Positions 15,827-25,303 are shown, counted from the first letter of the stretch. The stretch: DNA of 64,000 nt from Yanghanlia sp047501535 (GCF_047501535.1 NZ_JAZDRJ010000015.1:14331-78330); one strand, 5' to 3'. A program made the numbers and translations. The notes: generated by a model from the letters alone, not told the origin.

Positions 15827-16945
15827 ATGACGAAATACAAACTAATCGACCTTTTTTGTGGTGCCGGAGGACTTTCCGCCGGTTTCATCAAAGACCAATT
15901 CTGCGGTCGTTATGAAAGCGTTCTTGCGATAGACAACGACGCAGCTGCGGTCGCCACATATAACGCTAATTTCGGTGATCGTTGTCTGCCTGTAAACATC
16001 GAAGACTGGTTGGCATCTCATGACGTACCACAAGCGGACGTTGTGATCGGCGGACCTCCCTGCCAAGGATTCAGCCTTCTAAATAGGAAGAGAGAAGGAG
16101 ATGCGCGACGGGCGTTATGGGAACCATACATGGACATCGTTATGCTCTCCGGCGCTACGGCATTTGTAATGGAGAATGTCCCTGGCCTTCTAAAAAGTGA
16201 AGAATTCCTAGATATCCAACACCGAGCCACAAGCCTCGGTTTCCGACTTCTTGCTCCGGCGGTACTCAATATGGCCGACTACGGGGTGCCTCAAACCCGT
16301 CGAAGGGCCATTATAGTTGGGATAAAAGAATCAGCGTTCGAGCTCCGCCCTCAGGAATTTCCGCCGCAACCCACGCATCAAGCTCCGGGCGTGACAGGGC
16401 ATCTTCCCCCGTGGCGTACGGTGAAAGAGTTTATCGGCGACCTTAAGCCCCCCAAGGGTACCCAAATCCGCGACGAAGCTCCTCCGTATAACTTACATTT
16501 TGGACGTACCCCTACAGAGACCAGCTTACAGCGCTATGCGGCTGTACCCCCAGGCGGCAACAGATTCGATTTACAAAAAAATCGGCCGGACATCACTCCT
16601 GCATGCTGGTTGAATAAAAAGTCCGGCGGAACTGATCTATTTGGAAGGCTCTGGTGGGACCGGCCATCAGTTACAATTCGCACTGAGTTTTTCAAACCGG
16701 AGAAGGGTCGTTACCTCCACCCAGATCAGGATCGGCCCATCACCCACCGGGAGGCGGCGAGACTGATGACATTCCCAGATAGTTTTGTCTTTAAGGGATC
16801 CAAGATCGAGATCGCCCGCCAGATTGGCAATGCTGTGCCCCCCGCTTTCGCTGCCGTAATTGCAAGGTTTGTGTGTAGGTTGCTGGATCAACGGAAACAA
16901 TATGGCGAGACGACCGAGCAGGAAGAATCCAGAGCAGTTGCGTAA
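15827..16945 (+). CDS. DNA (cytosine-5) methyltransferase
   Basis: The 372-residue enzyme has all core m5C motifs in order: I DLFCGAGGLSAGF at 8-20, IV GGPPCQGFS with catalytic Cys79, VI MENVPGL around Glu116, VIII QTRRRAIIVG, and X IGNAVPP near the end. The target-recognition region lies roughly between residues 190 and 300. It methylates cytosine within an unknown sequence, using S-adenosylmethionine. The following HNH nuclease gene overlaps it by 44 bases and vsr overlaps that, so the three form one operon. Codon use is more AT-rich than in flanking genes, suggesting acquisition. Confidence 0.95.
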   Translation: MTKYKLIDLFCGAGGLSAGFIKDQFCGRYESVLAIDNDAAAVATYNANFGDRCLPVNIEDWLASHDVPQADVVIGGPPCQGFSLLNRKREGDARRALWEPYMDIVMLSGATAFVMENVPGLLKSEEFLDIQHRATSLGFRLLAPAVLNMADYGVPQTRRRAIIVGIKESAFELRPQEFPPQPTHQAPGVTGHLPPWRTVKEFIGDLKPPKGTQIRDEAPPYNLHFGRTPTETSLQRYAAVPPGGNRFDLQKNRPDITPACWLNKKSGGTDLFGRLWWDRPSVTIRTEFFKPEKGRYLHPDQDRPITHREAARLMTFPDSFVFKGSKIEIARQIGNAVPPAFAAVIARFVCRLLDQRKQYGETTEQEESRAVA

Positions 16946-17879
16946 GCAGTTGCTCGGATTGATCGAAGGCTTTGAACAAAAACTAAAACAAGACGACCTG
17001 AGGAAGCAGGTGGTGGGCTTAATTCCCGCTCACCACACGCTTTCCGATCTTGGGTGCTCTCTTCTCCAAGATGATAATGGCGAATCGGCACGAGCACGCA
17101 TTCTTGCGTATCTCCGGAAGTTTCCTCGTACCGTCATTCACGGAAATGAGCTGATGGTGGTCGCCGGTATCAGCGAATACGCCAGACGCATCCGCGAGCT
17201 TAGAGTCCAAGAAGGCTGGCCCATCGTTTCGGGCCTCACATTAAAACAAATGCTAGTCGAGGGGGAGGCGTCTGTAGACGGGTTCGCGGAGCTCAACATG
17301 GCGGACTTGAAGAGCGACGCGTACATCCTCCTACAGGAAAATGCTGACAGAGAGGCGGCGCATCGGTGGAACGCCGCCAACAGAATCAGGAAGAGTTCCC
17401 TGTCCATTAAGGACAAATTCATTTCCTTTTTTCGAGCGAATGTCGGGAACGCCATTTCGGGTGAGGAACTGCGTTATTTAGCTAAGGACGCCTCAGAATG
17501 GGCTCGTCGAGTACGAGAGCTTAGAACAGAAGAAGGATGGCCAATTGCGACACGCACTTCCGGCCATCCAGAACTTCCGGTAGGTTTCTACGTGCTGGAA
17601 GAAGACCGACAGAGCCCCCCGCATGATCGCGTGATTCCCGACCCTGTGCGAGTCTCAGTCTTGGAACGGGACCATCACCAATGCAAACAATGCGAATGGT
17701 CTTACGAAAAAAAGCGGAAAGGTGACCCCCGCGTCTTGCTTGAACTGCACCATATCGAACATCATGAACACGGAGGCTCCAACGCACCGGAGAATCTCAT
17801 CACCTTGTGCAATGTATGTCACGACAGCGTGCACCGTGGTGACATCACGGCGGAGGAGTTACATAGGCTACTGGCATGA
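16902..17879 (+). CDS. HNH endonuclease with duplicated helical modules, probable restriction enzyme
   Basis: The 325-residue protein ends in a zinc-type HNH domain (about 248-325): RDHHQCKQCEW, LLELHHIEHHEHGGSN, and ITLCNVCHDSVH with the CxxC pairs and His-His core. The N-terminal part contains two copies of a winged-helix-like module, one ending RRIRELRVQEGWPI near residue 105 and one ending RRVRELRTEEGWPI near residue 215. ATG at 16902 overlaps the methyltransferase by 44 bases; an upstream in-frame start at 16860 is less natural. Position between an m5C methyltransferase and vsr suggests it is the cognate restriction nuclease, recognising DNA through the duplicated modules. Sequence specificity is unknown. 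Confidence 0.85.
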   Translation: MARRPSRKNPEQLRKQLLGLIEGFEQKLKQDDLRKQVVGLIPAHHTLSDLGCSLLQDDNGESARARILAYLRKFPRTVIHGNELMVVAGISEYARRIRELRVQEGWPIVSGLTLKQMLVEGEASVDGFAELNMADLKSDAYILLQENADREAAHRWNAANRIRKSSLSIKDKFISFFRANVGNAISGEELRYLAKDASEWARRVRELRTEEGWPIATRTSGHPELPVGFYVLEEDRQSPPHDRVIPDPVRVSVLERDHHQCKQCEWSYEKKRKGDPRVLLELHHIEHHEHGGSNAPENLITLCNVCHDSVHRGDITAEELHRLLA

Positions 17880-18295
17880 CGGATAACCTCAATCCATCGC
17901 AGCGCAGCAAGGCGATGCGGGCTGTTAAACAGAAAGACTCAGCTCCGGAAAAGCTAGTTCGCAGCTTATGTCATCAGCTTGGATTGCGGTTTCGTCTTCA
18001 TCGAAGAGATTTGCCGGGCTGCCCAGACTTAGTATTCCCGAAGTACAAGACCTGCGTGTTTGTGCATGGGTGTTTTTGGCATCAGCATCTCGACTGCGCT
18101 AAGTCCAAACGGCCGCAAACCAATGCGGAATTTTGGAATCAAAATCTGGACAGGAATATGGCCCGTGATGCCGAAGTACGCGCGCTTCTAAGCAGCCTTG
18201 GATGGCGAGTGCTCACGATATGGGAATGTCAGACAAAGAAACTGGACATACTCACATCGCTGGTTGTTACGATCCCAAAGACGTTTCGGTGTTAA
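17876..18295 (+). CDS. vsr: Very-short-patch repair endonuclease Vsr
   Basis: The 139-residue protein is a standard Vsr: RSKAMRAVKQKDSAPE at the N-terminus, catalytic Asp51 in GCPDLVFPKY, His64 and His69 in VFVHGCFWHQH, and a late WECQTKK motif. Numbering of these residues coincides with E. coli Vsr. It nicks beside T:G mismatches produced by deamination of 5-methylcytosine and so protects the sites modified by the methyltransferase two genes upstream. The ATGA overlap with the HNH gene implies translational coupling. Confidence 0.95.
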   Translation: MTDNLNPSQRSKAMRAVKQKDSAPEKLVRSLCHQLGLRFRLHRRDLPGCPDLVFPKYKTCVFVHGCFWHQHLDCAKSKRPQTNAEFWNQNLDRNMARDAEVRALLSSLGWRVLTIWECQTKKLDILTSLVVTIPKTFRC

Positions 18296-18943
18296 TCATC
18301 AATGAAAGGATCTTGAGAGTTCCTGCTGAAACTCAGGCTGCGGAGAAACCTACCGGTACACCGCAGTTCTGCGGCCGCTGCAAGACCTACGTGGAGCGCC
18401 TCAAATGGCTAACGCAACAAACCCATCGCACAGGCGAGGAACTGTTCGTTCATTATGCCAGACCGTCGATAGGGCCGCGTATAGCCGACCGCTCTCGTGG
18501 ATGATGCGGCACACAGATTCCAAATTGTCCCGACCTCCTTGTCGTCCGGTCATAGTTCTATGTTATTAGTCATAACCAGTTACCAATTTCTCCCGGGGGC
18601 CCATGAGCGACCGCAAAATTGTCCAGAAGTTCGAGGCCTCACAACGTTCCCTGGTTCTTCAGACTTCCCGATGTAAATCACGATGGCTGATAGATGGGTT
18701 TTGAAAAATCAGCAAAGCCTCAAAATGGTGGCATAAACCGAATTTGGTAACATGCACCGAAAATTGCCCGCCACAGAGCGGGCAATTCTATTTAACGGCT
18801 CATCACGGCAATCCAGCGCAGCCATCGTCGGCTGAGGTCGCCTACAGCGACGTTACGTGTGCGCCAGCAAGCGCCAAGCCAACACCCGCATCAGGTAAAC
18901 TCCCCGCATACTCGCGACATCTTGCAGGCTCTACGGTGTATGC
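18296..18943. other. Intergenic region after the modification operon
   Basis: These 650 bases hold no convincing gene. A frame overlapping vsr and running to 18504 contains CGRCKTYVERL, but it has no start of its own outside vsr and no recognisable family. A strong hairpin lies at 18762-18787. Sequence close to 18930 must hold the cardiolipin synthase start signals; no clear ribosome site is visible. Confidence 0.5.
18762..18787. terminator. Strong hairpin, likely terminator
   Basis: The perfect 10-bp arms AATTGCCCGC (18762-18771) and GCGGGCAATT (18778-18787) have a 6-base loop. Short T-rich stretches flank both sides, so it could end transcription in either direction, including distant read-through from vsr. 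Confidence 0.55.
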
Positions 18944-20398
18944 ATGACCTCACTCCAACTGCTCCTTGACCAGTATTGGCCGCACCTCGTCCTGCTGCTG
19001 AGCATTGTAGTGGGCGGCAGCGCCGCCATTCACGTCGCCATGACAAAAACCGACGTGAGAGCCGCCATCGCCTGGGTGGGTGTCATCATCATGTCGCCAC
19101 TGCTTGGGCCGTTTCTGTATTTAATTGCGGGCATTAACCGCATTCGGCACGATCATATCTCCGACCAGCGCAATCGTAGCCTGCTGAAGTACACCACCAA
19201 CAATACGCTGGGTTCCATCGACATTGCCGAACTTGCAGCGCCACAGTTCAAATCCCTGCATACCCTGAGCGACGGCCTGAGCCGCTTCCCTCTGTTAGGC
19301 GGCAACCATGTGAGCATTCTGCGCAGCGGCGATGAAGCCTACCCCGCCATGCTGGCCGCCATCGATGCCGCCGAACGTACGATTGCCCTGGAAACCTATA
19401 TCTTCGATAACGATTCACAAGGCAGGCTGTTTGTAGAGGCGCTGGCACGCGCCAAGCAGCGTGGCGTGGAGATCCGGGTTCTGATAGACGCCGTCGGCGC
19501 GCGCTATTCGCAGCCATCCATTGCTTGGTCATTGCGCCGTAACGGCATCCCTTACGCGCTATTCATGACCAACCCGATGGGCATCCGCACTTCCTACGCC
19601 AACTTGCGCAGCCACAGAAAAATTCTCGTGGTCGATGGGCGGCTGGGTTTTACCGGCGGCATGAATATCCGCGAGAACTTTGTTTCTACAGTGGCCAAAG
19701 GCAAGGTGGCCAACGACACGCATTTCAAGGTAGACGGGCCGGTCGTGGCTCAATTGCTGGCCGTCTTTATGCACGACTGGGAATTCACCACCAAAGAAAC
19801 CCTGCCCATTGAGCAGTGGATATCGCCAACCTGGGACCCCCCTACCCCCCACGTGGCAGCACGTTGTATTCACTCAGGCCCCGACCGTTACATGGCAAGC
19901 ACGCATAGCTTGCTATTGGGCGCACTGGCTGTCGCTCAACACCATATACGCATACAGTCGCCGTACTTTCTGCCCGATCAGGTTCTGCTGGGTGCCATCA
20001 ATACGGCAGCGCGGCGCGGTGTTCTGGTCGATATTGTGATTCAAGGCCGGAACAACCTGCGGCTGGTCAACTATGCCATGACGGCCCAGCTTGACCAGGT
20101 AGTACGTTCCGGCTGCCGCGTATGGCGGACAGCCGGTAACTTCAACCATTCCAAGCTGACCACCATTGATGGCGCGTGGTCGCTGATCGGATCATCCAAC
20201 CTCGACCCGCGCAGCCTCAGGTTGAATTTCGAGCTGGATATGGAAATCTATAGTCGCAAGATCGCTCGCCGCCTTGAAGACCTGATCGATCTGGAGATTT
20301 CCCACTCAGAAATCGTTACGCTGGAATCGCTGGCAGCGATTCCATTCCGTAAACGCCTGCGCAACCGTATTATCTGGCTGGCCAGCCCCTACCTTTAG
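18944..20398 (+). CDS. cls: Cardiolipin synthase (phospholipase D family)
   Basis: The 484-residue protein has two N-terminal membrane segments (HLVLLLSIVVGGSAAIHVAM and AIAWVGVIIMSPLLGPFLYL) and two PLD catalytic motifs, HRKILVVDG from His224 and HSKLTTIDG from His402, each followed by G(G/S)xN. This is the ClsA-type layout. The enzyme condenses two phosphatidylglycerol molecules into cardiolipin at the inner membrane. The stop overlaps the convergent M20 amidohydrolase stop by four bases. Which of the Cls isoforms it corresponds to is not settled by sequence alone. Confidence 0.92.
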   Translation: MTSLQLLLDQYWPHLVLLLSIVVGGSAAIHVAMTKTDVRAAIAWVGVIIMSPLLGPFLYLIAGINRIRHDHISDQRNRSLLKYTTNNTLGSIDIAELAAPQFKSLHTLSDGLSRFPLLGGNHVSILRSGDEAYPAMLAAIDAAERTIALETYIFDNDSQGRLFVEALARAKQRGVEIRVLIDAVGARYSQPSIAWSLRRNGIPYALFMTNPMGIRTSYANLRSHRKILVVDGRLGFTGGMNIRENFVSTVAKGKVANDTHFKVDGPVVAQLLAVFMHDWEFTTKETLPIEQWISPTWDPPTPHVAARCIHSGPDRYMASTHSLLLGALAVAQHHIRIQSPYFLPDQVLLGAINTAARRGVLVDIVIQGRNNLRLVNYAMTAQLDQVVRSGCRVWRTAGNFNHSKLTTIDGAWSLIGSSNLDPRSLRLNFELDMEIYSRKIARRLEDLIDLEISHSEIVTLESLAAIPFRKRLRNRIIWLASPYL

Positions 20399-21561
20399 AG
20401 CGGGCAAAATTGCTCGGCCAGTCGTATCCAATACGCTGCACCTAAAGGCAGCGCATCGTCATTGAAGTCGTAGTAAGGGTTGTGAACCGGCGGGTCGTTC
20501 TCCCCACGAGCCGTTCCCAGAATGATGTAGGCGCCCGGGCATGCCTGCTGCATAAACGCGAAATCTTCCGACCCCATACGCTGCTTGCAATTGGTATCGA
20601 CATTCTCCTCACCCACCAGACTTTGTGCCGCACGGATGGCCTGACGCGTCGGCTCTGGCGCATTGGTAGTTGCAGGATAGCCTTCTCTGTAATTTAAAGT
20701 TATACGGGCGCCTGACGTGATTGCCACCCCTTCGCACACTTCGGTGATGCGTGACTTTGCCAGTGCGCGGGCCTTATCAGTAAAAGAGCGGCAAGTCCCG
20801 CGAATGACAGTTTCCTGAGGCAGCACGTTCCAGGTATCCCCGCCACGAATCTGCGTCACACTGATCACCAGGGAATCAAGCGGGTCCAAATTCCTGCTGA
20901 CAATGCCCTGCAAAGCTCCAACAACGCTGGACGCCGCCACAATGGTATCGACACCGGTGTGCGGATGTGCAGCATGGGCGCCATTACCTGACACCACGAT
21001 TTCAAAGAAATCCGAGGCGGACAACATGGCCCCTTCACGAATGCTGAATGTGCCAAAGCGCATTTGCGGTGCGTTATGCAACCCAAACACGGCATCACAC
21101 GGGAAACGTGTGAACAAGCCATCTTGCACCATGTATTTGCCGCCGCCCTCATTTTCTTCGGCCGGTTGAAAAATAAAATGGATGGTGCCTCGGAACGGTT
21201 TGTGCTCGCTCAGGTATTGCGCCGCACCCAATAGCATGGCGGTATGACCGTCATGACCACAGGCATGCATTTTTCCCTCATACGTCGAGGCGTGGTCGCA
21301 AGTGCCAAGTTCCTGCATATTAAGTGCGTCCATATCGGCGCGCAGGCCCAGACTGGGGCCGTCGCCGTTACGCAGGGTTCCCACCAAGCCTGTTGTAGCC
21401 AGGCCGCGGGTCACCTCCATTCCCATGTCTTGCAGTGCACGTGCTACGACATCAGATGTTCTATGCTCCTCAAAAGCGGTTTCAGGGTGAGCGTGCAGGT
21501 CGCGCCGCCAAGCGATCATTTTTTCGTGAAGTGACTTGGAGATCATGTTTTTATCAACCAT
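20395..21561 (-). CDS. M20-family amidohydrolase (hippurate hydrolase/aminoacylase type)
   Basis: The 388-residue protein shows the M20D signatures: RRDLHAHPETAFEE, LGLRADMDALNMQE, KMHACGHDGHTAMLLGAA with the metal-binding Cys-Gly-His-Asp, and IFQPAEENEGGGK. A late RMGSEDFAFM supplies the last His/Asp-region ligand. Such enzymes release amino acids or aromatic acids from N-acyl conjugates or hydrolyse similar amides. It is divergent from a LysR regulator, which probably controls it, and a TctC receptor follows that regulator; together they suggest uptake and hydrolysis of a small acid amide. Substrate cannot be read from the sequence. Confidence 0.88.
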   Translation of the reverse strand: MVDKNMISKSLHEKMIAWRRDLHAHPETAFEEHRTSDVVARALQDMGMEVTRGLATTGLVGTLRNGDGPSLGLRADMDALNMQELGTCDHASTYEGKMHACGHDGHTAMLLGAAQYLSEHKPFRGTIHFIFQPAEENEGGGKYMVQDGLFTRFPCDAVFGLHNAPQMRFGTFSIREGAMLSASDFFEIVVSGNGAHAAHPHTGVDTIVAASSVVGALQGIVSRNLDPLDSLVISVTQIRGGDTWNVLPQETVIRGTCRSFTDKARALAKSRITEVCEGVAITSGARITLNYREGYPATTNAPEPTRQAIRAAQSLVGEENVDTNCKQRMGSEDFAFMQQACPGAYIILGTARGENDPPVHNPYYDFNDDALPLGAAYWIRLAEQFCPL

Positions 21562-21697
21562 TTATGAACTTTTACCGATTAGGACTGAGGGAGTAAGTTG
21601 ATTGTGCGCATGGTCCTCTCACTGCTGCAATGGCTGGTCAGGGCTAAAATCGTTGCATGTTCCACAACAAAGCAACATAAAGAAGGCAGAACCCGCC

Positions 21698-22645
21698 ATG
21701 CAAAAGATGCTCAATGCAAAGCGTCTCGAGTATTTTCTTCAAGTCACGGTTTCAGGCTCCGTTCGCGGCGCCGCAGAACAATTGGGGGTAGACCCTTCCT
21801 CTGTCAGCCGGGCCGTTTCACAACTGGAAAAAGAAACCGGGCTGACTTTGTTGGAACGCAGAGGGCGCGGTGTTGTGCCTTCCGAGGCGGGGCACGTACT
21901 GGCGCGCTACGCCCGCCGCCAGCAGGAAATTCTCAACGAATTCCACGCAGAATTAGATCAATCCAAAAATGCTGCGCGCGGGCATGTCAACATGGGTTTG
22001 GGTGAAGGCATGCTGGACATGTTCTTCCACCCCCTGATTACCAACTATATGAGGCAATACCCTCACATCACCCTGGACCTGAATGTGTCTAGTGTGGAGC
22101 AACACGTTCAGGAGCTCGTTGAGGACAAAATGGATATTGCCGTCCTCTACACTGCCCACGACGATGTACGCCTGCGTTACCACTTGGTGCTGCCTTTATC
22201 ACCCATTCAGGCCATCGTTCACAAGGATCACCCCCTGGCGCAGATCGGGCGACCTCTGACACTGACTGACCTGGCGCCCTATAACGGCGCCACGCTGCAC
22301 AAACGCTTTGGCCTGCGCCAGTATGTGCAGGCAGCCGAAGCCAGCGAACAAATACAGCTGAAACACGTGCTGCATACCTCGTCTTACCGCGCCCTATGGC
22401 AGTTTGCCAATGCCGGGCTGGGCTATACGTTGTGCGGTACTTCGTTTGCGGCCTGGTTCAATATGCCCGACCTCGTCGCTTTGCCTATGAAGAACCCGAT
22501 TCTGCAAAGCCGCATGGCCATAGTCACCCGGGCGGGCCGCCACCCCAGCCCCGCCGCACGTTCTTTACTGCAATACCTGATTGCGGAAATTCCATCGTTG
22601 CGAGCCGCCACCCAGGTCGCCATGATGGGCAACAATGAAACTTAA
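21698..22645 (+). CDS. LysR-family transcriptional regulator
   Basis: The 315-residue protein begins with the LysR winged helix: KRLEYFLQVTVSGSVRGAAE, then LGVDPSSVSRAVSQLEKE and LLERRGRGVVPSEAG. A PBP2-type effector domain follows (HVNMGLGEGMLDMFFHP). ATG at 21698 is chosen because AGAAGG lies 11 bases upstream; a longer frame from 21602 has an improbable leader. It stands divergent from the M20 amidohydrolase and upstream of the TctC receptor gene, the common arrangement for a local regulator. Inducer unknown. Confidence 0.9.
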   Translation: MQKMLNAKRLEYFLQVTVSGSVRGAAEQLGVDPSSVSRAVSQLEKETGLTLLERRGRGVVPSEAGHVLARYARRQQEILNEFHAELDQSKNAARGHVNMGLGEGMLDMFFHPLITNYMRQYPHITLDLNVSSVEQHVQELVEDKMDIAVLYTAHDDVRLRYHLVLPLSPIQAIVHKDHPLAQIGRPLTLTDLAPYNGATLHKRFGLRQYVQAAEASEQIQLKHVLHTSSYRALWQFANAGLGYTLCGTSFAAWFNMPDLVALPMKNPILQSRMAIVTRAGRHPSPAARSLLQYLIAEIPSLRAATQVAMMGNNET

Positions 22646-22819
22646 CGACCTGGTCGCAGCACGACTGTTGAGTAAATCGCAAGTATTTTGCTACAGATCG
22701 GTCATTGTTCCGTTGCGCAGCGGCTCCTAATCTGAGCGTTCTACGCCTTCAAGCAACTGAATGCTGTTGCCCAAGAAGAGCGGGAAGCCATTATTTCCCC
22801 GTGCAATCAGGAAGAGACA

Positions 22820-23824
22820 ATGAAAAAAGCACTCCACAACTTGAAAACGTACACGGCAGCACTGCTCTGTGCCTCGTGCGCACTGCTGGGCAGTACTCAG
22901 GCTGCCGCTCAGGATTACCCCAAGGACAAGCCGATATCTCTCATCGTGCCCTACCCTGCGGGCGGCCCCAGCGACGCATCAGCACGAATTTTCTCCGAAG
23001 CCATCAGCGAATACCTCAAACACAATGTGGTCGTGGAAAACATTGGCGGCGCCACCGGGGCAATTGCTGCACGCCGCATGCTCAGCGATGCAGCCGATGG
23101 CTACACCTTCTTTCACGGCTCTCCCAACGAGCTCATACTCCCCACGCTCACCAACAAAGCCGTTACGTTTCAGCCTGAAGACTTTGAATTGGTTCAGGCT
23201 ATCACCACAGCAACCATTGTGGTGCTCACCCGTGCCGGGCTTGAAGTCAACAATTTGGATGACTTGATCCGCCTGGCGAAAAATAAAGATGGCGCGCCAC
23301 TGACTTACGGCAGTGTTGGCAACGGTTCGCTCTACCACCTGCTGACGGAACGTATTAAGAAAGACACCGGCATCAATGTGGAACACGTTCCCTATCGCGG
23401 TTCAGCACCCGCGCTAACAGACCTGGCAGGCGGCCAGATTGACTTCGCAGTCCTGGCCTTCCAGACCTCTATGCTCGGCTTGCAAGACCAAGGTCGTCTT
23501 AAGATTCTTTCCACCTTGGGTAGCGTCGCTCCGGAACCCTTGAAAGATATTCCCAAAATCCAGGACAGCGAACTGCTGAAAGACTTCGACTATGGCATCC
23601 GTGGCGGGTACTTCGTGAAAGCCGGCACGCCCGAGGAAGTCAAAAAAGTGCTGCGAGCAGCCGTGGGCTACGCGCTGGAAAAACCAGATGTGCGTGAGCG
23701 ACTGGAAATCGAAGGGCGCATTGTCTATAACCCAATGAGCGCCGAAGAAAACGAAGCGCTGTGGAACAACGAAATCAGCAGCCTGCGCGAACTCGTTGAC
23801 GTTGTAGGGTTCGAGCCGATCTAA
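22820..23824 (+). CDS. Bug/TctC-family periplasmic solute receptor
   Basis: The 334-residue protein has an N-terminal signal peptide cleaved after TQAAAQ, then DKPISLIVPYPAGGPSDASAR, the hallmark of the Bug family, and later PLTYGSVGNGSLYHL and HVPYRGSAPALTDLAGGQID. These receptors bind carboxylates or amino-acid derivatives in the periplasm. Most, as here, are not next to the TctA/TctB membrane subunits. It follows the LysR regulator by 174 bases and has its own ribosome site (AGGAAGAG). A perfect 10-bp hairpin follows the stop. Confidence 0.93.
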   Translation: MKKALHNLKTYTAALLCASCALLGSTQAAAQDYPKDKPISLIVPYPAGGPSDASARIFSEAISEYLKHNVVVENIGGATGAIAARRMLSDAADGYTFFHGSPNELILPTLTNKAVTFQPEDFELVQAITTATIVVLTRAGLEVNNLDDLIRLAKNKDGAPLTYGSVGNGSLYHLLTERIKKDTGINVEHVPYRGSAPALTDLAGGQIDFAVLAFQTSMLGLQDQGRLKILSTLGSVAPEPLKDIPKIQDSELLKDFDYGIRGGYFVKAGTPEEVKKVLRAAVGYALEKPDVRERLEIEGRIVYNPMSAEENEALWNNEISSLRELVDVVGFEPI

Positions 23825-23832
23825 AAACCTAC

Positions 23833-23870
23833 AACGCCGGATTAATGCTGATCGCACACCATCCGGCGTT
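23833..23870 (+). terminator. Hairpin after the Bug receptor gene
   Basis: The perfect arms AACGCCGGAT (23833-23842) and ATCCGGCGTT (23861-23870) are separated by 18 bases, nine bases after the stop codon. The T-run is poor, so it may be a weak terminator or an mRNA-stabilising stem. Confidence 0.55.
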
Positions 23871-23917
23871 CGCTCAGGCAGCCTAAAGCTGCCAAAGCAG
23901 AGCATACCCGCCCGGCC

Positions 23918-24955
23918 TCAAGCGAGCGCCGGGCTTTCTTTGGTCTGGCAGGCTGTCGCGACCTGCCTTGTCGCGTGCGCGGCAACCTCCGTTTCCATCA
24001 CGCGCAGACCCAGTCTCTCCATGAGAGCGCGGTCTTTATCCTGCTGAGGGTTGGCAGTGGTCAGCAGTTCATCGCCATAGAAGATGGAATTGGCCCCGGC
24101 CATAAAACACAAGGCCTGAGTGGCGTCGCTCATCTCGGTGCGCCCTGCCGACAGCCTCAGAACGGCGTCAGGCATGATGATTCTGGCCACAGCAATCGTG
24201 CGTACAAACTCGAATTCGTCAACCGCCTCCACGTCCGCCAGCGGTGTGCCTGCCACTCTGACCAGATTATTAATGGGCACGGATTCAGGATAAGGATTGA
24301 GGTTGGCCAGTTGCGCCAGCAGGCCGGCGCGTTCACGACGCGACTCCCCCAACCCCACAATGCCACCGCAGCAGACTTTGATGCCGGCTTCACGCACGGC
24401 ATGCAAAGTGTCCAGGCGATCCTGGTAAGTGCGGGTAGTAATGATGTTGCCGTAGAATTCCGGCGATGTGTCCAGGTTATGGTTGTAGTAATCCAGCCCA
24501 GCCTCGCGCAGGCGCTCTGCCTGCCCCGCCTTAAGCATGCCCAGCGTGACACAGGTCTCCATGCCCAGCGCTTTAACAGCCGACACCATTTCCAGCACAT
24601 CATCCAGCTGACGCTCTGTGGGCGAGCGCCAGGCCGCACCCATACAAAAGCGCTGCGCCCCCTGGTCACGCGCGGCGCGCGCTGCCGTCAATACTTCTTC
24701 AAGCGCGGCGAGCCGACTTTCTTCCGCCAGGCTCGTGTCATGGTGTTTGGACTGCGGGCAATAGGCACAATCTTCGGTACAAGCCCCTGTTTTGATCGAC
24801 ATGAGTGTGGATAGCTGAACCTGATTAGGCGCATGATGCCGGCGGTGCACCTCCTGCGCCTTATGCATCAGGTCGAGAAAAGGCAATTCAAACAGACTTG
24901 TGACCGACGAGACATTCCAGGCCCCGGTATTGCGGGAAATAGCAATCGCTTCCAT
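23918..24955 (-). CDS. bioB: Biotin synthase
   Basis: The 345-residue radical SAM enzyme inserts sulfur into dethiobiotin. The SAM iron-sulfur motif CTEDCAYCPQS has Cys59, Cys63 and Cys66. The second cluster and substrate features are visible in CMGAAWRSPTERQ, YYNHNLDTSPEFYG, CCGGIVGLGESRRERAGLL and RLSAGRTEMSD. Length is typical. No other bio genes adjoin it, so it is probably a monocistronic unit with its promoter in the AT-rich 348-base gap upstream. Confidence 0.97.
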   Translation of the reverse strand: MEAIAISRNTGAWNVSSVTSLFELPFLDLMHKAQEVHRRHHAPNQVQLSTLMSIKTGACTEDCAYCPQSKHHDTSLAEESRLAALEEVLTAARAARDQGAQRFCMGAAWRSPTERQLDDVLEMVSAVKALGMETCVTLGMLKAGQAERLREAGLDYYNHNLDTSPEFYGNIITTRTYQDRLDTLHAVREAGIKVCCGGIVGLGESRRERAGLLAQLANLNPYPESVPINNLVRVAGTPLADVEAVDEFEFVRTIAVARIIMPDAVLRLSAGRTEMSDATQALCFMAGANSIFYGDELLTTANPQQDKDRALMERLGLRVMETEVAAHATRQVATACQTKESPALA

Positions 24956-25303
24956 ATCATGAACTCAACTGTGGAAAAGTGGCCATGGTAGAAAGCAGGT
25001 GCTTGCCCATGCAAACATACGGGCTGTCGCGCTTTAAGCAAAACACCAAAAAATGCCGCCAAAATTCAGCATCTTCTTTTAATTTTCATTAAAACATCAA
25101 AATATAACGGTTTAGCATTCTGCTGGGCCAATGTATCAATTTGCTACAAAGGCAGAGAAATATGTTTTAAAAGGCGGGATTTCTGGCGTTTCAACTAGGC
25201 GGAAATTCGTGTGAGCCGTGCGCGCTTGGCAGGCAGCAAGGTATGACAACAGCCGCGTAACGCCATCTGGAAAATAGCGAAACAGCGATTTGCAAAAACT
25301 TGA
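24956..25303. other. Intergenic region between bioB and tRNA-Arg
   Basis: The 348 bases are AT-rich over 25060-25170 and carry no gene. TTTTAA (25077-25082) and TTAAAA (25089-25094) form a small AT-only dyad about 120 bases before bioB, where a promoter or operator could lie. Nothing else is recognised. Confidence 0.45.

Noticed and set aside
18296..18504. A gene continuing from inside vsr to 18504, with CGRCKTYVERL
   Set aside because: Its only start lies within vsr, no ribosome site is visible, and the composition gives no recognisable family.
14163..18787. A duplicated tRNA-His 3' end marking the far side of the modification island
   Set aside because: I scanned for the GGGTTCGAGCCCCAT sequence downstream and did not find a second copy, so the island boundary is unproven.
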